Origin: Zeus faber
Lineage: Eukaryota > Chordata > Actinopteri > Zeiformes > Zeidae
Length of the DNA: 64,000 nt
Direction: 5' to 3'
Assembly (NCBI GenBank): GCA_960531495.1
Contig: OY482848.1
Span: 36,423,317-36,487,316 of the forward strand
Every line of letters begins with the position of its first letter. The stretch's first letter is position 1. The notes under the pieces were generated by a model. The model was not told the DNA's origin, did not search any database, and was given only the letters and a program-made list of their open reading frames with translations. Positions 57,991 to 64,000 of this stretch are shown in pieces. A program made the translations under genes and the position numbers.

Positions 57991-58847
57991 CATTTCAGTG
58001 TCTGTTTGCTGTGTAAAATGTTTCCTGTTTATTTTAACTTCTATTACTTATTGTAAGTTGCTTTGGACAAAAGAATCTGGTTAATATAATGGATTTTTTT
58101 ATAATGGATTCTTCCTATAAAAAACAATTGTATTTTTGATGAAGAACAGTTTGGGTTTTTTATATTGACAAATCAAAATTTCAGATATGAACGTATGTGT
58201 TGTATGTGACAAATGATCTCTTGAACTTGAACTTGATATCAAAACAAGATTTTCTGACATTGGATGTTGGGTTTTCTAATTAGGTTATCAATTACAATTT
58301 AGGAAAGTAGGTAACTCCGGAATTCCGAGTAACGTACTTTTAAAAAGACTCGTTCCTACGGGATGTCGGCCTGTGACACAAACTATTTCAACTGAGGAAG
58401 TAACTGAGGGGAGCTGGGTTTGCACGGAACAATATCTGTAGTTTTGTTATGTCGCATTCTATATATATATCTATATATATACAGTGGGGCAAAAAAGTAT
58501 TTAGTCAGCCACTAATTGTGCAAGTTCTCCCACTTAAAAAGATGAGAGAGGCCTGTAATTTTCATCATAGGTACACTTCAACTATGAGAGACAGAATGGG
58601 GGTAAAGAATCCAGGAAATCACATCGTAGGATTTTTAATGAATTAATTGGTAAATTCCTTGGTGAAATAAGTATTTGGTCACCTACAAACAAGCAAGATT
58701 TCTGGCTTTCACAGACCTGTAACTTTTTCTTTAAGAGGCTCCTCTGTCCTCCACTCGTTACCTGTATTAATGTCACCTGTTTGAACTCGTTATCAGTATA
58801 AAAGACACCTGTCCACAACCTCAAACAGTCACACTCCAAACTCCACT

Positions 58848-59870
58848 ATGGCCAAGACCAAAGAGCTGTCAAAGGACACCAGAAACAAAATTGTAGACCT
58901 GCACCAGGCTGGGAAGACTGAATCTGCAGTAGGTAAGCAGCTTGTTGTGAAGAAATCAACTGTGGGAGCAATTATTAGAAAATGGAAGACATACAAGACC
59001 ACTGATAATCTCCCTCGATCTGGGGCTCCATGCAAGATCTCACCCCGTGGAGTCAAAATAATCACAAGAACGGTGAGCAAACATCCCAGAACCACACGGG
59101 GGGACCTAGTGAATGACCTGCAGAGAGCTGGGACCAAAGTAACAAAGGCTACCATCAGTAACACACTACGCCGCCAGGGACTCAAATTCTGCAGTGCCAG
59201 ACGTGTCCCCCTGCTTAAGCCGGTACATGTCCAGGCCCGTCTGAAGTTTGCTAGAGAGCATTCGGAAGATCCAGAAGAGGATTGGGAGAATGTCATATGG
59301 TCAGATGAAACCAAAATAGAACTTTTTGGTAAAAACTCAACTTGTCGTGTTTGGAGGAGAAAGAAAGCTGAGTTGCATCCAAAGAACACCATACCTACTG
59401 TGAAGCATGGGGGTGGAAACATCATGCTTTGGGCCTGTTTTTCTGCAAAGGGACCAGGACGACTGATCCGTGTAAAGGAAAGAATGAATGGGGCCATGTA
59501 TCGTGAGATTTTGAGTGAAAAGCTCCTTCCATCAGCAAGGGCATTGAAGATGAAACGTGGCTGGGTCTTTCAGCATGACAATGATCCCAAACACACCGCC
59601 CGGGCAACGAAGGAGTGGCTTCGTAAGAAGCATTTCAAGGTCCTGGAGTGGCCTAGCCGGTCTCCAGATCTCAACCCCATAGAAAATCTTTGGAGGGAGT
59701 TGAAAGTCCGTGTTGCCCAGCGACAGCCCCAAAACATCACTGCTCTAGAGGAGATCTGCATGGAGGAATGGGCCAAAATACCAGCAACAGTGTGTGAAAA
59801 CTTTGTGAAGACTTACAGAAAACGTTTGACCTCTGTCATTGCAAACAAAGGGTATATAACAAAGTATTGA
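58848..59870 (+). CDS. Tc1 transposase, uninterrupted 340 codons, DD34E
   Basis: A cut-and-paste transposase that binds the element's inverted repeats through an N-terminal paired-type helix-turn-helix region (residues 1-120; [20 protein letters not shown] and LPRSGAP linker). The catalytic domain has D153 in [13 protein letters not shown]244 in [11 protein letters not shown] and E279 in [15 protein letters not shown], with 34 residues between the last two, the DD34E signature. A GGG-rich loop ([10 protein letters not shown]) is present. The length is normal for fish Tc1 transposases and there is no stop or frameshift, in contrast to most fish copies, so the insertion appears recent. Whether the protein is active cannot be judged from sequence alone. 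Confidence 0.95.
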   Translation: MAKTKELSKDTRNKIVDLHQAGKTESAVGKQLVVKKSTVGAIIRKWKTYKTTDNLPRSGAPCKISPRGVKIITRTVSKHPRTTRGDLVNDLQRAGTKVTKATISNTLRRQGLKFCSARRVPLLKPVHVQARLKFAREHSEDPEEDWENVIWSDETKIELFGKNSTCRVWRRKKAELHPKNTIPTVKHGGGNIMLWACFSAKGPGRLIRVKERMNGAMYREILSEKLLPSARALKMKRGWVFQHDNDPKHTARATKEWLRKKHFKVLEWPSRSPDLNPIENLWRELKVRVAQRQPQNITALEEICMEEWAKIPATVCENFVKTYRKRLTSVIANKGYITKY

Positions 59871-59905
59871 GATGAACTTTTGTTATTGACCAAATACTTA
59901 TTTTC

Positions 59906-60292
59906 AGAAACAGTCTTTATTCGTCAGACAACACACATGCTTGCACACACATGCTTTTGATGGTGGCCGGTGAAATGGATCCTCTGCTTTTGACCCATCC
60001 TGGCTTGTCCTTCCTCTGGGGGCACAGCCAGGAGCAGTGGGCAGCATACGTGGACGCACCCGGGGACCAGGTGATAAGTCCATCGCTGGTCAGACGATGA
60101 GTCCATGTTTTTGGGTGGGGGTCCTTACTGACGTGAGGTAGAGGAAACCCCATGTGAGCACGGGGAGAACATGCAAACTCCACACTTCAAACTCTCCTAT
60201 TTGGGAGATAACCCGCCGGAGCACGGTGCCAACAGCGCCCCAGGACCTTCTTGCTGTGAGGCAGCAGTGCAATGCACTGCGCCAGCGTGCTC
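59906..60292 (-). mobile_element. Unclassified repeat inserted in the Tc1 3' flank
   Basis: On the minus strand it reads GTTTGCATGTTCTCCCCGTG, then GGCTGTGCCCCCAGAGGAAG, GACAAGCCAGGATGGGTCAA, GTGAAATGG-type sequence and ends near AATAAAGACTGTTTCTG. The last 150 bp match 62540-62700 (plus strand). It is a non-LTR retrotransposon 3' end or SINE by its truncation pattern and terminal AATAAAGACTG. Confidence 0.65.
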
Positions 60293-60407
60293 TCATTTTG
60301 TCTCTCATAGTCGAAGTGAACCTATGATGAAAATAACAGCCCTCTCTCATCTTTTTAAGTGAAAGAACTTGCACAATTGGTGGCTGACTAAATACTTTTT
60401 TGCCCCA

Positions 60408-60409
<2 letters not shown>

Positions 60410-60441
<32 letters not shown>

Positions 60442-61783
60442 CACTGGGAGTTTATTGAATGTTTCTGTGTTGTGTGTTTCCTAATTTGCTTGTTCCTGTA
60501 TGTTAAAAGGTGTGGCACCGCTAGTTAAGGGGCTGGTTGTGATAGCAGGTCCTTTGCAGGGCTCTGCTGGTGGTTTTCATGGATTATAATTGTCAGACCA
60601 AGACTCTGACTGCACCCCGGCGTTACCACCAGCGACCACTGCATAAAAAGTGGCACCCCGGATTTATCTTGAAACTGGGATGTTTCAAACTAGTCGTGTG
60701 CACATTGAAAAAAATTAAATAAAACCCCGCCCTGGCTTAATGGACAAGCAAAGCCCTTGTTAAAAGGCTAGATTAAAAAACACACACCCAGCAGAACGCA
60801 AACAATATTCATTCAAAAGACAATAAAACAGACATGGCTGAGTTTATTGGATCTGCTGGATCTCTCCTGGGAAGCAATACCCTCTGCTGGTCAAAAGGAG
60901 CAACTGTAACACCAGGCTGAAAGGATCCTGCCAGGGGAGATGGTCAACAATGAGACTAAGATTACATTTTAAAATCACATTGAAAATTGATTGATTTGTT
61001 TTGTGTCAAGTCCTTGAAAAGGAATTTAAAAAACTGCTTGAAACAGTACTTGAAAGTCCTTGAATTGAATATTGTAATGCCAGAATGAACCCTGTCTTCT
61101 TGTTGTGTATCCACCCTGTGACCTGCAAATTAATGACTGCCTGGTTGCTTTTCCTCAAAAAATGAAGGAGATTTTGTCCAAATATCTGAAGTGAATCTAT
61201 TTAAGATTCATTGTATATTTTATTTGATTTCATCTATCGAGAGTAAATAATTACAATTACCAATAAATATCACAAAGTAAAAATAACACACAAAATGAAT
61301 TCACTTCTTTTAAAAGCAACGTTTATTTGAAATTGAGAGGCTATTTGAAATTACATTGAAATGTATTTCCTCCAAATTGAAAACACATTGATTAGAACTG
61401 AATCCGGATGCAGGTGTGGATGTCATGTCATGTCATTGGTAAGAAAAGTAAAAATAACACAAATGTTGTTGTTTTTTCATTAAGTGGGACCAAATGAGGT
61501 GTCCGACTTGTCAGGAAGAGACTTTACTTGAAATGACATTGAAATGTTTAGAGGGGTGAGCAGAAAATCACACACATTCCAATTATTGCAATAATATATA
61601 AGATGCTACGATGATCAGCGCTGCTGTTGTTCTGGGCAGGAACACCACCTGTGCAAGCAAAAACTGGACTTGAGCATCTGATGCACTGAGCAGCAGATGG
61701 GACTTTTTGATGGATTCTGAAGTTAACTAAGTTTGTAAAAGAAAAGGTGTGAGCTGCAATGAACTAGCAATGGAAATTAATGC
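60410..61783. other. Spacer between the Tc1 element and the V-only receptor gene
   Basis: It starts with a TA microsatellite (to about 60440). The rest is A/T-rich with no recognised exon or element. Confidence 0.5.
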
Positions 61784-63308
61784 TTAAACCACACCACGGT
61801 TGTTTTTCCATAGTTCTTCTATCCTACAGACATGGTTATTTATCAGTTGTTTGATTTGTCTCTTATATTTAGTACAATTTATAAGTATTATAATTATAAA
61901 TAATAAAAATGGAGCAAGGATGACATAATGATGTCTTGCAACTGGTTTCTCCTCTGTCTCCCTGGGAATGGTTGTCGGGGCAGGATCTCGATCTGTAAAA
62001 CCAAAAAGTGTGTGAGCTGCAATGAACCAGCAATGGAAATGAAAACAGTTGTTTCATCTAAGCTTCGTACGAACTCACCTGTAACATTCAGGTAAAATGT
62101 CTTTGTTGAGCCAACGTTTCCAGAGAAATTCTGAAGTCGATAGAGACCAGTGTCGTTGATGGAGAGGTTGGTGAAGGTGATGGTCGTGTCATCCAGAATG
62201 AAACGTCCTCCATCATTAATTAGAATATCCCGAGCACGTCTGTACAGAGTTTTATTTTCTTTTGAAAAGGTGATCTCATCGTCCAGGTCGAATCGTGGTA
62301 AAGTGAAATTCTCCCCGACAAATCGAGAATATGCTTTGTTCTGGCCAAGTCCCAGGTCTGAAACAAATAAGTGAAATAAAACATTAAAACCTTGATTTTC
62401 ACTCAACCCAAAATAAATATTTTATTACGTCACTTAAGAGGCTTTTGTCCAACTTCCAATAAGTTCATTTGTCACAGTATTAAACCAACAGTTACAGCTG
62501 AACATTCTCTAGAAAAATGCAGCCGCCTCCTGCTGCTACTGCTCCTGGCTGTGCCCCCAGAGGAAGGACAAGCCAGGATGGGTCAAAAGCAGAGAATCCA
62601 TTTCACCGGCCACCATTAAAGCATGTGCATGTGTGTATGTGTGCAAGCATGTGTTGTAGTGTGGTGTGTTGCGTGATGAATAAAGACTGTTTCTTTCTTC
62701 TTCTTTCTTTCTTGCTGACCACAGCCCTGTGGTGCATTGATAACACAGGGGTGTTTTCTTCTGTTAACCATTCCATTTCTCATCCTTTTTAAAGCCTTTG
62801 TCAGGTTTTGTCCCCTCCAACGTGACTCCAATCACATGACCTTACGTTTCAAAGCATTATATGGAACAAGAAATGCCGAAATGTGACGATCACCTGTGTT
62901 GAAATGACCATTTCTAAATGATAGATCTATGGATGGATATAGATAGAAACTAGACAGGAACTGTCTCTCGTCCTTTGTCAATCTGCTATGAAGAAACGCA
63001 ACGTGGGAAAATTGAGGTGTAACCTGCCAACGCTGAAAAGTCAAGGGGATGGTAGCTCAGGAGGTAGAGCTGGTGGTCTAGTGATCTAAAGGTTGCTGGT
63101 TGGATCCCAGGCTCCTCCTGCTAGCATGCTGTAGTGTCCTTGAGCAATACACTTAACCCCTCATTGCTCCTGATGGCTGCGTCCGTCGCTGTTTGAATAA
63201 TTGTAAGTCGCTTCGGATAAAAGCGTCTGATCAATGTAATGTAAAAGTTGCCACCTTTGTGTTAAACTCACCGATCAGGGTTGACCACAGCAGGATTTTA
63301 AAAAGCAT
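61784..63308 (-). CDS. Small single-domain immunoglobulin receptor (CD2/SLAM-like V domain)
   Basis: Three exons in agreeing phases on the minus strand: 63308-63272 (signal peptide start MLFKILLWSTLI), 62357-62079 (V-like domain) and 61992-61784 (stalk, membrane helix, tail, TAA). They give 174 residues. The V-like domain has ENFTLPRFDLDDEITFSKEN, DGGRFILDDTTITFTNLS and INDTGLYRL. It has the D-x-G-x-Y F-strand motif but no cysteine in the B or F strand, like the first domain of CD2-family proteins. The helix is HYVILAPFLLFIIIILINC, followed by KYKRQIKQL and a 30-residue tail without an ITIM or ITSM. Several N-linked glycosylation sites are present. There is no C2 domain. It lies on the same strand as the larger receptor gene, 14 kb away. 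Ligand and role are unknown. Confidence 0.8.
62540..62700 (+). mobile_element. Retroelement 3' end fragment
   Basis: GGCTGTGCCCCCAGAGGAAG to GAATAAAGACTGTTTCTTTC, the same family as 59906-60060 in the opposite orientation. It lies in the first intron of the V-only receptor gene. Confidence 0.65.
63045..63242 (+). mobile_element. tRNA-derived SINE, second copy
   Basis: A-box TAGCTCAGGAGGTAG and B-box GGTTGGATCCC regions, and tail GTAAGTCGCTTCGGATAAAA. A possible short target duplication AAAAGT lies at 63036-63041 and 63243-63248. It ends just 30 bp before the signal-peptide exon of the V-only receptor gene, inside its first intron. Confidence 0.88.
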
Positions 63309-63829
63309 TCTTGAAATGGTTCCGCGAAGTCAAAGATCTTTTTCGTGTCTAAGTACAACCGTGACGCAGGGTTTTTACTTCCCTGTTCGTGAAATATTCT
63401 GCGTAGTTCCGGAGCCGCATTGACAGCGTTGCACGCCGCCAAGCAGCCTGCAGCGCCGCTTAGTGGCGTGCGACGCCTTTACAGCGAGGCCACGCTCAAA
63501 TGAATGACGTTTAGAAAAAGTCTCTTTTGGTTGCTAGGCAGATGACACACAGACAAACCTTCCTCTCGGGCCTGGTGACCCTAACAGCCTCGCTGCTGTT
63601 GTAGATTGTCTCAATGATATCAACCGTTGGATGGAACACAGTTTTCTTTAACTCAATCATTTAAAATCACAAATCCCACTGTTCACTCCCTCAAATTCTA
63701 ACAGTCATACTGAGAGTGGCCTTGGCACTCTGTGCTAACATATGAAGTCAGTTGAATGAAACCTAATAGTACTGTTTGACTCTGACATAAACTAAGAACA
63801 ACAAATTAAATAATGTGCAAAAAACATGC
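63309..63829. other. Upstream region of the V-only receptor gene
   Basis: No gene is recognised. A GC-richer stretch at 63400-63490 (CATTGACAGCGTTGC, GCAGCGCCGCTTAG) may include the promoter. No clear TATA or CCAAT box on the minus strand. Confidence 0.35.
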
Positions 63830-64000
63830 AAATAAAAGAAAATATACAAATAGGGTCAAGGATGGATGAAAAAGAAAGAAAAGTAAGAAGACTAGTTGAA
63901 GGCTGGGCTGAAAAGGAAAGCACCTCCAGAGTCTGCCTCTCTAATATTCTTCAGCAGCTTGTTCCTTGGCTTGGGATCAAATAATCAACGTCCTAATTTA
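63830..64000 (-). mobile_element. Copy of the repeat family at 33900-34100
   Basis: GAAGGCTGGGCTGAAAAGG, AGAGTCTGCCTC, CAGCAGCTTGTTCC match the order of motifs at 34005-34065. The element continues beyond the window. Confidence 0.55.

Larger units (their letters stand above)
58482..60409 (+). mobile_element. Tc1/mariner element with long inverted repeats
   Basis: The left end, CAGTGGGGCAAAAAAGTATT, TAGTCAGCCAC, CAAGTTCTCCCACTT, is mirrored on the right (AAGTGAAAGAACTTGCACAA, GTGGCTGACTAAATACTTTT, TTGCCCCAC). The left end follows TA. The right end lacks the last two bases and runs into a TA repeat. The inverted repeats are long, with inner parts such as CTATGAGAGACAGAATG and its mirror at about 60298-60310. 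The 3' flank of the transposase has been partly replaced by another repeat (59906-60292). Confidence 0.92.

Noticed and set aside
63045-63120. tRNA gene
   Set aside because: Same SINE family, with altered B box and a retroposon tail.

Overview
The window is nuclear DNA from a ray-finned fish, most likely a compact-genome percomorph teleost. The evidence is spliced vertebrate genes with GT-AG introns, many CA/GT microsatellites, tRNA-derived SINEs whose tails match those of fish SINEs, and Tc1, hAT, Tigger-like, L2-like and R2/HERO-like elements. The species cannot be named from the sequence alone.

Left third (1-26.9 kb): two conserved housekeeping genes lie tail to tail. UGP2 (plus strand, last six coding exons, 83-4149) makes UDP-glucose. 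VPS54 (minus strand, 22 coding exons, 23890 down to 6223, 985 codons) encodes a subunit of the GARP endosome-to-Golgi tethering complex. All VPS54 coding exons could be placed with splice phases that agree, and the total is close to the 977 residues of the human protein. The introns carry many mini- and microsatellites, several directly against splice sites. A CpG-rich block at 26.04-26.9 kb is the likely VPS54 promoter and non-coding first exon. It is flanked by ACT and AGT trinucleotide arrays in inverted relation.

Middle (26.95-32.87 kb): an AGT/AGC trinucleotide array, then a 5.4-kb AT-rich satellite of interleaved 22- and 28-bp monomers with a visible higher-order pattern.

Right half (33-64 kb): a transposon-rich region holding two immunoglobulin-superfamily receptor genes on the minus strand. 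The first (47946 down to 36968; six exons, 292 aa) has a signal peptide, a V-like domain without the canonical disulfide, a cysteine-rich C2-like domain, a poly-valine membrane helix and a tail with an ITIM-like SVYDKL. It looks like a SLAM/CD2-family receptor. The second (63308 down to 61784; three exons, 174 aa) has a signal peptide, one cysteine-free V-like domain, a membrane helix and a short tail. Neither matches a gene I can name, and they may belong to a local cluster.

Between these genes is a nest of elements. A CR1/L2-type LINE is split by a Tigger-like element, which holds a hAT, which holds an R2/HERO-like LINE; the outer LINE also carries a SINE. At 58.5-60.4 kb a Tc1 element has an uninterrupted 340-codon DD34E transposase, but its 3' end has been replaced in part by another repeat.
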